Source: Marsupella aquatica
Lineage: Eukaryota > Marchantiophyta
Length of the DNA: 64,000 nt
Reading direction: 5' to 3'
NCBI GenBank assembly: GCA_973895155.1
Contig: OZ316898.1
Coordinates: 7,998,001 to 8,062,000 of the forward strand
Positions 1 to 9,620 of this stretch are shown piece by piece. The position numbers and the translations under genes were made by a program. The notes under the pieces are model-generated. The model did no database searches. It saw nothing but the letters and a program-made list of their open reading frames with translations, and had not been told where the DNA came from. Numbering within the stretch: position 1 is the first letter of the stretch; each line of letters starts with the position of its first letter.

Positions 1-20
1 ACCCAGTGCAGAAATGTGGA

Positions 21-212
21 GTTCTGAAATTGGTGGGCTGGAAAAATGTGTGGCATGTTTTGGGAAAAGGGGAGGAAAATAAACTCCAACACGACAGCCT
101 GATCATTGGTGGTATTTGACCGAGTACCATAGCTGTAATTACATTTCTACAATGATGTTCTAAAATTGGAGGGCTGAGAAAATATGTGGCACATTTTGGG
201 AAACGGGAGTAA
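21..212. repeat. direct repeat, two copies of about 55 bp
   Basis: A segment starting gttctgaaattgg at 21 recurs, diverged, at about 157 (gttctaaaattgg). Both continue through a gggctg...tgtggca...ttttggga core. The copies lie about 136 bp apart, which suggests a local tandem duplication. Confidence 0.6.
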
Positions 213-232
213 ATTAATTCCATAAATTACAG

Positions 233-414
233 GAGGTATTTGCTTGATCGATCCCCAAAAATGAAACTTGTTACTTGATTGACCCCCTGAGGTCTATCAA
301 CAGTCCAGATCTGAGATCAAAAGGTCCATCAACAGTCCAGATTGGGGAAGGAAAAGTATCGAGGGGGTTGATTAAGCAAACTTTTTCCAAAAGGGGGTCT
401 ACTAAGCATATCTC
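233..414. mobile_element. possible MITE-like element with imperfect terminal inverted repeats
   Basis: The left end, gaggtatttgcttgatcg, matches imperfectly the reverse complement of the right end (positions about 389-414). An inner pair, a ttgattgaccccct-like motif and its partner around agggggttgatt, is also inverted. The element is small (about 180 bp) and non-coding, as miniature inverted-repeat elements are. No clear target-site duplication was found, so this is tentative. Confidence 0.35.
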
Positions 415-670
415 TCGAAATTACAGCCTGGATAACTCTCTATAGAAGGAATGCCCCCTTTTCTGTTGAAGTAGGTCATGACCACATTTTTTGTCAAGGT
501 GTCAGCAAAACACTGGAAACGTAGACTAAGAGAATTTATTGGCAGGAAAATTTTAATGGCCACCTGTGAAAGTCTTGAAGCAAGTTAAACTTTTTTTGCA
601 ATCAAAGATCACGTACCACACTATGACTAAGGTAGTGGGGTTGCCTGGCCACCCCCCTCCATCCATGCAT

Positions 671-943
671 CCCACACTCCACCAAAACCAACTCACTGTG
701 GTCCTTTGCTTGGGGTCCAGTGGCATGTGACCTGGTTGTGAGCTCATAGCCTTTATCCCACTTTGTCACCCGTGACCCTTTTCGTGCAAGCTCCCATAGG
801 CTAAGGCTACAGATTTTCTGTCTCACCCCCATAATTGGGTAGGGGTGAATGGAAACAACTCTCACCTTCCCCCTCCCTAACTGGGCGCCCCCACACTCCG
901 ACCAAAACCAACTCACTGTGGTCCTTTGCTTGGGGTCCAGTGG
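671..943. repeat. direct repeat of about 50 bp, copies 220 bp apart
   Basis: The block at 681-723 (starting accaaaaccaactcactg) is repeated identically at 901-943, and both copies follow a cacactcc motif. The repeat creates two overlapping minus-strand open frames that should not be taken for genes. Confidence 0.8.
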
Positions 944-2621
944 TGCATTTGCTTTCCTTGTCCGTGACATGACTCACATTTAGACCAAAAGACCATCTGC
1001 AGTAATTGGCATCTGATCCTTAACACATATATTTCAGGGAAAGCTTGCAAGAAAGAGAAGACAAGAGTTCGCTTATGTTTTAACAATATCAGATCCAAAG
1101 GTCCATTCAGACAATCTTCTAACCAAAAGGGGTGCTCAGGTACTGCATTTAATACTGCATGACACAATGAGAAGAGACCCAGAGGTCCCACCTCTAGAGA
1201 TGCTAAAAACTTGGGCCAAACTTGCACTATTCACATAAGAATTTTGGGGGACCCACTCCAGTCCATGTAGGATTGAGAGAAGTCTGGAATCAAATCTGGT
1301 CAGCAAAGTGTTTCAAAACAGTGCAAGTAAGTGCCATGGAGGGTTTTGTCAGGACAGTTCAACAAATGTTGTTCTTGCTAGCCAGCTGGTCCTTGTTGCA
1401 AACCAGTGCAAATGCTTATTGCCCTAAAAATAAAGGGCTTTAACCCAAGTTATGAGGGGTTGATTATTACTTTAGTAATACTGGATAGTTTGAGGGACAG
1501 GGTTGCTTAACACTTGGAATTTCATGTGCGTTAAGTGAAACTTGTGTTCCAGAGTAATGGCATGACGTCTTGACATCTTTTAGGTTCAAGGGAGTCAAGT
1601 TGTGAAGCTACTAAGGAGACCCCTGTGGTAATATAATGTAAACCGGCTACAAAAAGTAAGCTGACGGTTTATGTTGGGATAAATTTAGACCGAACAAGAC
1701 ACTGTCAACACATATGAACAAACATCCATAAACTTCGGCACTAAAAGTACGTGGTTCACCCCGTCTGGGCTACATCCATGGCCGTGAGACAAATCCAGTA
1801 ATGCAAAACAATTACACCCGCCATAGCCAACATGCTAGAGCTCCTCCTCTCACCCTCTCTCCCAAATAGTGAACCAAGTGTGAACACAAGTTTGTGTTTC
1901 CCTTGGGTATACCCCCTCCCATGGTCTATGGGAACCTTGAACTCAAACAAGTGTTATCCTAGTCTGCTGAAGTCAAAATAGTACTATGGAAGTCAATAGG
2001 TTATACTAGAGGCATAACCTAAAAGTTTACAGGTCATACTTGAGTCAAAAGTGTAAACAATGTTATTTGAGTCAGTTTCAAGGTTTTGAGTAAGTTCATC
2101 GAGCTTTGCCAGTCCATCCAGGCTTCATAGACAACAACGAGGTGAATCCTGGTTTCTGATTTTCCATAATACACCTAAACACCTACAAGAAGTTTAGTTT
2201 TACATATGTCAATAAGAGCAGAGTAGTTTTTTCATAATGAGCTGATCCAAACCTTGACTTTGCATTTGTTTGGGGTTGCCTTGAACCTAAAGAAGAAACC
2301 CATCTAACAAAAGGACAAACAATATACTTTGGGCTTGCACCTGTGTCGGGTAGCCACAAGGGGATGACACCCATGGATACAACATGGACCCTTGCCAAGA
2401 GGGAAAGAGTATTGAACTAGGGCCCCAAAGTGACCAGCCTGTGCCAAAGAGAAACCAAAACTCCCACCCACATACCTCTACACCCCTTGCATGAACCTCT
2501 CGGTCCCAGGCCAACCCCTCCTGGCCAACTGACCCAAGCCACTTGCTTTTGACTCTACATTCTTCTCCAATAATTGCCCTGAAAATTTCACCAAGGGTAT
2601 TAAGTTCGATGTACTCTACCC

Positions 2622-3165
2622 AAGCTGACCAAATCCTTCGTTCAAAGCCTCCCCTGGTACGCTTCTGCTTATGTTCAGGTGAACATGCTTTCGAGATTAC
2701 CCAAATCCCTCATTCAAAGCCTATTTCACCTCTGTTCATCTTCAGGTCCGAATTTTTTTTCATCGCTTCCTAGATTTGCCCACATCCTTCATTCAAAGCC
2801 TCATCTACACCCCTGCATGTTCTCGTCCGAATTTCTTGTACATGCTTGTCCATAGTTTCCAAATCCTTCACTCCAAGCCTCGTGTACTACAGATTCTCTC
2901 TAGATTTCCCAAATCCTTCATTCAAAGTTTGTCTATCAGACCTCTGCTGATTGTTCATGTCTGAATTCACTGTGCACGCTCTCTAGCTTCCCAAATCCGT
3001 TATTCGAAGCCTCGTCTATTACATCCCTAGTATTTGTGTTCTCGTCTGAATTTCTTGTGTACATGCTTTTTAGATTGCCCGAATCCTTCAGGGAAAGCGT
3101 TGAACACGCACATACCGATGTTTATGCTGACATCTGAATTTCTTGGATATGCTTTCTAGATTGCC
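2622..3165. repeat. degenerate tandem array, about 80 bp unit, about seven copies
   Basis: The core aaatccttcattcaaagcct and variants recurs at about 2631, 2703, 2784, 2861, 2911, 2994 and 3081. Spacing is mostly 71-87 bp, with one short unit of 50 bp. Each unit also carries an atgctttctagatt-like block and a gtctgaatttcttg-like block. A last partial unit, with atgctttctagattgccc, covers the first ATG of the SelO frame at 3149. Copies differ by many substitutions, so the array is old. Confidence 0.85.
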
Positions 3166-5077
3166 CCTCCGTCCTGGAAAAATCCATCTGCGACTCGCCC
3201 AAATGACCGCACAGCTCTCAAATGGCATTGCAACTAATGGGTCATGCTCGCAATATGCAGGAGCGACACTTGCCGATCTTCCAAAGTCATGGACGTTCAC
3301 ATCCTCTCTTCCTCCGGATCCCAAGTTTCCCACACCTCTGATATCTCACGAGACACCGAGAGATGAGATCCAGCCTCGTCAAGTTCTGGGCGCTTTGTTC
3401 ACATGGGTAAGACCGGAGGCACAAGAGGAGCCAGAGCTGTTATGTGTGAGTCCTGTTGCTTTGAAAGATCTAGGCATAAAAGAAGGAGAGGAGAGAACTG
3501 AGCAGTTCAAGCAATTAGTGGCTGGGAACAAATTGCTCGGGTGGGATGAGGAGAAGGGCGAGGGTTTAGGGTACTCATGGGCAACGCGCTATGGTGGCTG
3601 GCAGTTTGGCTCATGGGCGGGTCAGCTGGGAGATGGAAGAGCCATATCGTTGTTCGAAACCACAAATCCGAGCACAGGCATACGCCATGAGCTCCAATTG
3701 AAAGGAGCTGGAATTACACCTTATTCTCGGTTTGCGGACGGCAAGGCGGTTTTGAGGTCCAGTATCAGAGAGTTTGTGGTCTCAGAAGCTCTGAATGCTC
3801 TACGAATCCCTTCAACCCGAGCACTCTCTTTAACTCTGCTGCCGAATCAACGGGTTCGGCGTGAAAGATGGGAACCAGGAGCTATTGTGGCGCGATTTGC
3901 CCAGACGTGGCTTCGGATAGGTTCTTTCGACATTCTCCGAGCGAGAGGAGAGCGCGTGTTGATAAGACAGCTGAGCACTTACATCGCTGAGAACGTATTC
4001 GATGGGTGGGCATCGCTTCCATCACGAATCCCTGACTGTGCGTCTTCTCCTTCCTCTGGAATCGACAGTAAAGCAATTGAGGGCCCAGCAGGTGCAGAGG
4101 AGAATCGATTCACACGGCTGTACCGGGAAATCGTCCGCCGTAATGCCAGAACAGTGGCTGCATGGCAAGCATACGCTTTCACAAACGGCGTTCTGAACAC
4201 TGACAACACCTCAGTTCTGGGCCTTTCTATTGACTTTGGGCCGTTTGCGTTCTTGGACAACTTCGACCCCAATTACACGCCCAACCATGATGATTATATG
4301 CACCGATACTCGTACCGTAATCAACCGGATATCATATGGTGGAACTTGGTTCGGTTGGGCGAGTCGTTGGGCGAGCTCATGGGCGCAGGTGCCGGGGTTG
4401 ACGAAACAGTGTTTGTGGAAACGGGCGTCCGCGACGAAGAAGCCGACGAGCTCATCTCAAGAGCAGAAGGGATCATTAAACGAGCTGGCGAGGAATACAA
4501 GGCTGTGTTTTCCGACGAGTACAAACGGCTGATGACAGCGCGGCTTGGCCTGAAAACTCAAAAGGAATCAGATTTTGAAAATTTGTTCAGCGAATTACTT
4601 GATACTATGGAGGCGTTGGAGCTGGACTTCAACCAATTCTTCAGGAAGTTGAGCAATATTAATGTTGCTAGTCTGGATACCGATGATAGAAGAGAGGAAG
4701 TGGCTGGCGTTTTCTTCCACCATGAAGGCGTCACTGGTCTTGGAAACACAGAAGAGTCGGCACGAAAACGAATAGCAGATTGGCTTGATCGGTGGCAACT
4801 CCGGGTCTACGAAGAGTGGGGTCCTGATGGCCAAGATGAGGAGAGGCAAACGGCGATGAAGAAAGTCAATCCCAAGTTCATCCCCAAAGCCTGGATTTTG
4901 GATGAGCTCATCAAGAGGGTGGAGAAAGGAGGCGAGAGGGAAATCCTGGATAGGGTGTTAAATCTGGCATTGCATCCGTTTGAAGAGAGATGGGATTGGG
5001 ACGAGGCAGAGGAGGAGAGATTCTGTGGTGATGTGCCGAAAACTGAGAGAGCAATGCAATGTTCTTGTAGTTCTTAG
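3149..5077 (+). CDS. SELO: SelO-family protein AMPylase (pseudokinase), fungal-type, intronless
   Basis: This is a SelO/YdiU/FMP40 family protein of 642 aa. The family transfers AMP from ATP to Ser/Thr/Tyr of target proteins, usually in mitochondria, and takes part in redox stress responses. Visible active-site residues, by family knowledge, are the ATP-binding Lys in QLKGAG (K185), Glu in SIREF (E208), the catalytic Asp and metal-binding Asn in NTDNTS (D352, N353), and a second metal-binding Asp in SIDFG (D362). The D352-D362 spacing matches the family. The C terminus ends in CSCSS, with no selenocysteine codon. The whole frame is one exon ending in TAG. The open frame begins upstream at a TTG (3143). 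The first ATG, at 3149, lies in a tandem repeat, so the ATG at 3203 (MTAQL) is an alternative start. Motifs such as YGGWQFGSWAGQ, FDPNYTPNHDD and NQPDIIWWNL are those I know from fungal rather than plant members. Confidence 0.93.
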   Translation: MLSRLPLRPGKIHLRLAQMTAQLSNGIATNGSCSQYAGATLADLPKSWTFTSSLPPDPKFPTPLISHETPRDEIQPRQVLGALFTWVRPEAQEEPELLCVSPVALKDLGIKEGEERTEQFKQLVAGNKLLGWDEEKGEGLGYSWATRYGGWQFGSWAGQLGDGRAISLFETTNPSTGIRHELQLKGAGITPYSRFADGKAVLRSSIREFVVSEALNALRIPSTRALSLTLLPNQRVRRERWEPGAIVARFAQTWLRIGSFDILRARGERVLIRQLSTYIAENVFDGWASLPSRIPDCASSPSSGIDSKAIEGPAGAEENRFTRLYREIVRRNARTVAAWQAYAFTNGVLNTDNTSVLGLSIDFGPFAFLDNFDPNYTPNHDDYMHRYSYRNQPDIIWWNLVRLGESLGELMGAGAGVDETVFVETGVRDEEADELISRAEGIIKRAGEEYKAVFSDEYKRLMTARLGLKTQKESDFENLFSELLDTMEALELDFNQFFRKLSNINVASLDTDDRREEVAGVFFHHEGVTGLGNTEESARKRIADWLDRWQLRVYEEWGPDGQDEERQTAMKKVNPKFIPKAWILDELIKRVEKGGEREILDRVLNLALHPFEERWDWDEAEEERFCGDVPKTERAMQCSCSS

Positions 5078-7553
5078 ATGCCTTCAGGTCAACTTATCGG
5101 GCAATTTATGCGGCACTTGTACATAATTATCTTGCAGCGGTAATAACATATGGTCAGGCTATGATCCTGACGTGTAATTTGTGGGCTCATGATGAACTTC
5201 TTGGGTTGATCCACCAGAATAATCTGTTTTACTTCCAATGTCCGGCTTTGCATATCTCACAATTTATCTGGTCAAATGAGAATTCATTGGGATGGTTACC
5301 GCTCGTAAGTTGATAAATTCTCGAAGCGTGATGATTCCTGTCATGCACTCCTACTTCTCAAGTCACTTGCCGGATGAGTATTGTGGCCACACTCGGTTTG
5401 AATCTGTTGCCATAACTTGCTACATTTCCAGATGGAGTTGGTCTGGCATCTCTGTCGATTGTCCGAATGTTCTCCAACGCTCAACTTGATTACGAAATGG
5501 AGCTAGGCAAGATTGGGCTAGACGAGACCTTCCCTCAAAACAATCATGTTTTCACCCTTTTCAATCAGGGGCTCTGCGACTTTCGTTCGCTAGACATAAC
5601 AAAACAAGCAATTGTCCCAAACCCACGAGATGGCCAGTGATTGTAGGTGTTTCTCCTACTTACATGTTATTTTCTCACGTTGTGCTTTCTCTTTGATTAG
5701 TTTCCTTTATAACGCTGCACGTGCTCTGAAAACTGTTTTCCAACCCGAGAGAGAAGAGGGTAGAACCTGGTCAAAGCTAAAAATCGAGGTGTCATAATTC
5801 TTACCACTTCGTCGGGTCCACGTCAAGACGGATCCTCTTGGCAACAGGCAAACAAGGCGTTGTGAGGAAAATCAGCTGGTCGTGCCGGGGCTGTGAACTC
5901 TCGTTGTGTCAATCGGGGTTTTCATGACTTGGACACAAAGTGCAGTCGATCGAATCGACTGGGCATGGCTTTGCGCGGTGAAATCACAACTTGATGACAG
6001 AAAGCACAACTTTCAGCAATGCGTACATCTTTGAGAGTAAATTTGCATCATTGGAACAATCTACTGGGTGATCTGTCCATTTGCGGATCTGCTTGAGAGT
6101 GATTCCGAATTTCCTCTTCTCTTCCCCGTAGAGTGCCGATCTAGAGAGCTCTGTATCTGAAGACTGCGTCAGGGCCATTGTAGTATTTCTGCGGACTACT
6201 TTTGAAGGCCCAATCTTTCGGTGGTCCTCAAAATAATCCTTCTCTGTGATTGAACGTCCATGCATCGCACGGTGTAGTTGTCATGGCCAATAATTATGGC
6301 CTACATTTCATGTTCCAACTAGGTTTTTTTGCTATGTCTCTTCATGTCAGGGCAAGCACCGGATCCATGCAATGCAACTTCCGCATTAAATACATGAGTT
6401 CAGAGTGGACGGCGAGGATAAGTCTGGCAGCTGTTCACAAATCGGTCCTCGAGCACGTACTTAATTCAGGCTGGAGTGTAACTGACTACCGGATATATTT
6501 GAGATAAGTGTGCGATAAGTAACCAATAATCAGGGGAGCATTCTCTCTCAGAATTAAGGTCTCAGTGGCCCGCAATAACTCATAAGTTTTTACCTCATGA
6601 TCGTCAACGAAGACTGCTGTCGAATCAGGAGCAAAGGCCACCAGTACAGCCTATCCAACCCTAACTGGAACAAGTAGTCCAAAAAAGCTTGTGCATTCCC
6701 TAGACAGCTCGCCCTTACCTGAATTATGGACTTTAGACGTCGTTCTGAGGATATATTTTGACAGCTATCGTGAGTGCCGGGATCCCAGCCTTTTTTACAG
6801 CGTAAGGTGAAAAAAACTACAGGTCGTCTGAGGCTAAATGAGACATGTTCACTGCTGTCTGACAATAACTGCTGATCGGTATCGTTTTCCTACTATATAC
6901 AGTGCAAGTCACAGATGCCTACATTCCTGTGAAAAAATCGAGAAAAGTTGCAACCCTGGATCATTGCCACAACGTAGGCTTGTAAAGACTCCTCCAAGCG
7001 AGAGACTCTGTGAACACTCCCAAAAAGCTTCTAACTTGCTACGGACATCAGACAAAGATCCGTAGCACAGAGGAACTGACGTGGAGACCACTGCAGACAT
7101 GCTAATCAGACATGTAAGACTATAAACGATTTTTCTGACGATCTGCTAAAGTTTTCCCCAATTATCAAAGTATGCTCCCCCAAAGTTGTCCAGTGGGACT
7201 TCACAGAGGCGTGGCCAAAAACTGTAGTTGGCTAGTGATATCAGACAAGAGCACGTCATAGCAGACTCTACGGTCTCAGCCAGTGAGGAAAGGGATAGTG
7301 ACCACGTTTTTCGCAGACGTCCAGCCACGAACTCCAACTCCATCAAGCACGACACGGAGATAAACCTACCTAGTTCGTTCGTTTTTCAATCCGTACAATT
7401 GGAATCAATTCCCTTTCATGCAACGAATGAAAACTTGAAAGCACATGCAAAAATATTGAGACTGCGAGAGGGCACAAAGGTAATATCGCCTTGAATGAGA
7501 GCAGGAAGAGACAGGTCCACTTTACTGTGATAGCGACGATACCCACATCCACC
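5078..7553. other. intergenic, no gene seen
   Basis: No frame longer than about 95 codons occurs here, and none shows a recognisable domain. The left part should hold the SelO 3' UTR, and the part next to 7553 the 3' UTR of the UBA gene. Confidence 0.55.
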
Positions 7554-9620
7554 CTACAGCAATGGAGAAGGCACAGTCTGATGGGGTAATGTGAAAAGAT
7601 CCTTGCCTGCAAATGGTGAGGTCCACTCCGGAACCCCAACACCAGCTGCATTTCCACTGTCGCTGACTGGCTTGTCTTGAAGCCCCAAAACCCCCGAATT
7701 TCCCCTACTTGAGCTAGTCCATGTAAGGTAATCTATAGAGCTCCTGGGTTCCTCTCCGTCTCCTGTGTAACCGGGTGAAATTCCTTCACCAGCTAACCCT
7801 AGCCTAGGATTCCCACCCTCTGAGAGATTTAACATTGATGAAAAGCTGCTGGAAACCCCCCAAACGCTAGGTTCTGAGGTATTAGAGGGCGATGCACCCA
7901 TGCTCCAATCGATATTTTTGTAATCACATCCACTCGAAACCCACATACTCCAATCTGCAGGTCCGCCTGGAAGGCCAGATCCCCAACCTGAGAGAAATCT
8001 GGGAGCGGATTGACTTCTTAGATGAGAGGTAGACGCAGGTATACTGGCAGATGGCCGGACATTATCTCGACCACCAAAAGAATTACTGCAAATACCCCAA
8101 GCTGAAGCCTGCACATCTGATCTATTTGGCGGCGAAAGGTGAGCTTTCACAGGATCCTCTGCATGCTTCGAAAACATTCCCCCTATCAACTTGGCATTGG
8201 ACACACCCTTAAACATCGCATCACCCGAAGTACCATTGAAAAACAGGACACTGGACGGTGAGGAGGCGCCGACAACACTTCCGTTCCAGCTGGAGGGAGA
8301 CAAAGAAGGTGAGACTGAGGCAGACCTGGCATTCGATGGAGGGGTTATGGGAGATTGCGGCAGCTGTGGTGAGACTATCGGATCTCTCGGGGTCAAATGC
8401 AAACCCTGTTCTCGGCGAGACGAGGGCCCTTTCTCATGCTGTGGAGCCCTAGATTCCAAAGAATGACGACCAGGAGAAGGATAAGAGAGAGGAAGAGCTT
8501 GGGACGGATTCCGCACGCCATTGTTAGCCATTCCCGGCAGTACTCTCGGCCAATCTGTCCCCATCTGAGATCCGCTCCTAGCCGTAGAGAGGGTTCCATC
8601 TACAGACCCAGGAGAACGGGAAAGAATAGACTGATACCCTTGAGGCCTGCTCTGCACCGTATGGAGTTCCTTCTCTTGTCTCTCATGGTTCAAAGCTTGG
8701 AACAAACCACTCCCTTGCCCTTGTGCATTCATCAAATAAGGTGAAGTAGTAGCGGCACTAGTGGGTTGCTCTTTACCTCTATCCTGTAAGGGACTACTCC
8801 CATACTCTGGAACACCACGGGGTTGAGGATGTCGCTCACGCAACCAATTCGCAGCTTTGTCTAAATCTCCTTCACAAGCGACAACTGCCCTTTCAATTTC
8901 AACCCGGAGGTACTTAAATCGGATTTCTAAGTCGGCAATTCGTGCAAGCTCGTCCGCTATATCTATTTTCAGAGGCCGCTCCGCATTCCAGTCTTCCTTC
9001 ACTTGTCCTTCGCCTCCTTCTAAGAGCCAAGCCACTGAGTGCTCCACATGCCCTTCGTTAAATATTAGTGCCATGGTCGCTCTGTCGTGTGAGAAACCCA
9101 TAGCTACAAGTTGCTGGGCGAGTGCTTCCAATTTGCGAGACATCAAGTATCCTGTGCAGCGATCCCTAAGCTCCTGTGCCCGACGCTCCTTCTGTCGCTG
9201 ATGCTTCTTCTCATTTTTAAAACGGATTTTATCTCTCTTGTCAGATCCTCCCCCGACTACGCCTGGTGGTTGCCCCTTTTTGTCTTTCCCATTTAGGTTT
9301 TGTAGCTGATCCTCAGATTCACCGGAGCAACTGCCATTATTCGACATTGAATCGTACTCGGAATAGGATCCAACGACACTGCCCAAATCATCGGAATCGT
9401 CGATGGATTTAAACCGCCCACTTTGATTGGACACCATTGTTTCTGAAATTGACGAGTCCAGCAAAGAGTGGAACATGCCCGTGCCCGGGTTGTAAGCACT
9501 GGCTGCCATTCCTGCACCTATAGAGGCGTGCTTCGAAGAAGCCTTCCACTCCCTGCCCTGGGCTTTTTCGCTGCCTTTCTCCCCTGTGGTACCCTGTCTA
9601 TTCCTCGATGCAGGAGGCAT
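7554..9620 (-). CDS. UBA-domain protein of a plant-specific family
   Basis: The protein is 688 aa in one coding exon. Its first residues, MPPASRNRQ, and the stretches SAYNPGTG.FHSL and SEYDSMSNNGSCSGESED match my recollection of a plant family annotated as UBA/TS-N domain proteins. A basic, helix-prone segment at about 126-158 leads into a UBA domain at about 163-202 (LVAMGFS...FNEG...AWLLEG). A second UBA-like helical segment lies at about 225-264 (VVACEGDLDKAANWL). The rest, to residue 688, is Ser/Gly/Pro-rich and probably disordered. UBA domains bind ubiquitin, so a role in ubiquitin signalling is inferred, and no catalytic motif is seen. The open frame extends 63 nt upstream to a TTG, but the conserved start is the ATG at 9618-9620. 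A polypyrimidine-type splice acceptor (ttttcag) at about 9685-9690 on the minus strand indicates a 5' UTR intron. Confidence 0.85.
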   Translation of the reverse strand: MPPASRNRQGTTGEKGSEKAQGREWKASSKHASIGAGMAASAYNPGTGMFHSLLDSSISETMVSNQSGRFKSIDDSDDLGSVVGSYSEYDSMSNNGSCSGESEDQLQNLNGKDKKGQPPGVVGGGSDKRDKIRFKNEKKHQRQKERRAQELRDRCTGYLMSRKLEALAQQLVAMGFSHDRATMALIFNEGHVEHSVAWLLEGGEGQVKEDWNAERPLKIDIADELARIADLEIRFKYLRVEIERAVVACEGDLDKAANWLRERHPQPRGVPEYGSSPLQDRGKEQPTSAATTSPYLMNAQGQGSGLFQALNHERQEKELHTVQSRPQGYQSILSRSPGSVDGTLSTARSGSQMGTDWPRVLPGMANNGVRNPSQALPLSYPSPGRHSLESRAPQHEKGPSSRREQGLHLTPRDPIVSPQLPQSPITPPSNARSASVSPSLSPSSWNGSVVGASSPSSVLFFNGTSGDAMFKGVSNAKLIGGMFSKHAEDPVKAHLSPPNRSDVQASAWGICSNSFGGRDNVRPSASIPASTSHLRSQSAPRFLSGWGSGLPGGPADWSMWVSSGCDYKNIDWSMGASPSNTSEPSVWGVSSSFSSMLNLSEGGNPRLGLAGEGISPGYTGDGEEPRSSIDYLTWTSSSRGNSGVLGLQDKPVSDSGNAAGVGVPEWTSPFAGKDLFTLPHQTVPSPLL

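Larger units (their letters stand above)
1..2608. other. gene-free stretch with short repeats
   Basis: I see no supportable gene here. The open frames are short, show no domain and mostly run through direct repeats. The content is ordinary mixed-composition plant intergenic DNA with the small repeats listed separately. Confidence 0.6.

Noticed and set aside
553-970. Minus-strand open frames sharing the peptide PLDPKQRTTVSWFW
   Set aside because: The shared peptide is produced by the direct repeat at 681-723 and 901-943.
2543-2964. Two short plus-strand open frames before SelO
   Set aside because: Both are translations of the about 80-bp tandem repeat (recurring SFIQSL-type peptides), with no domain.
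3143-3148. Extended start of the SelO frame
   Set aside because: The codon at 3143 is TTG, not ATG; the first ATG is at 3149 and the next at 3203.
8191-8744. Plus-strand open frames opposite the UBA gene
   Set aside because: They are antisense shadows of the low-complexity coding region.
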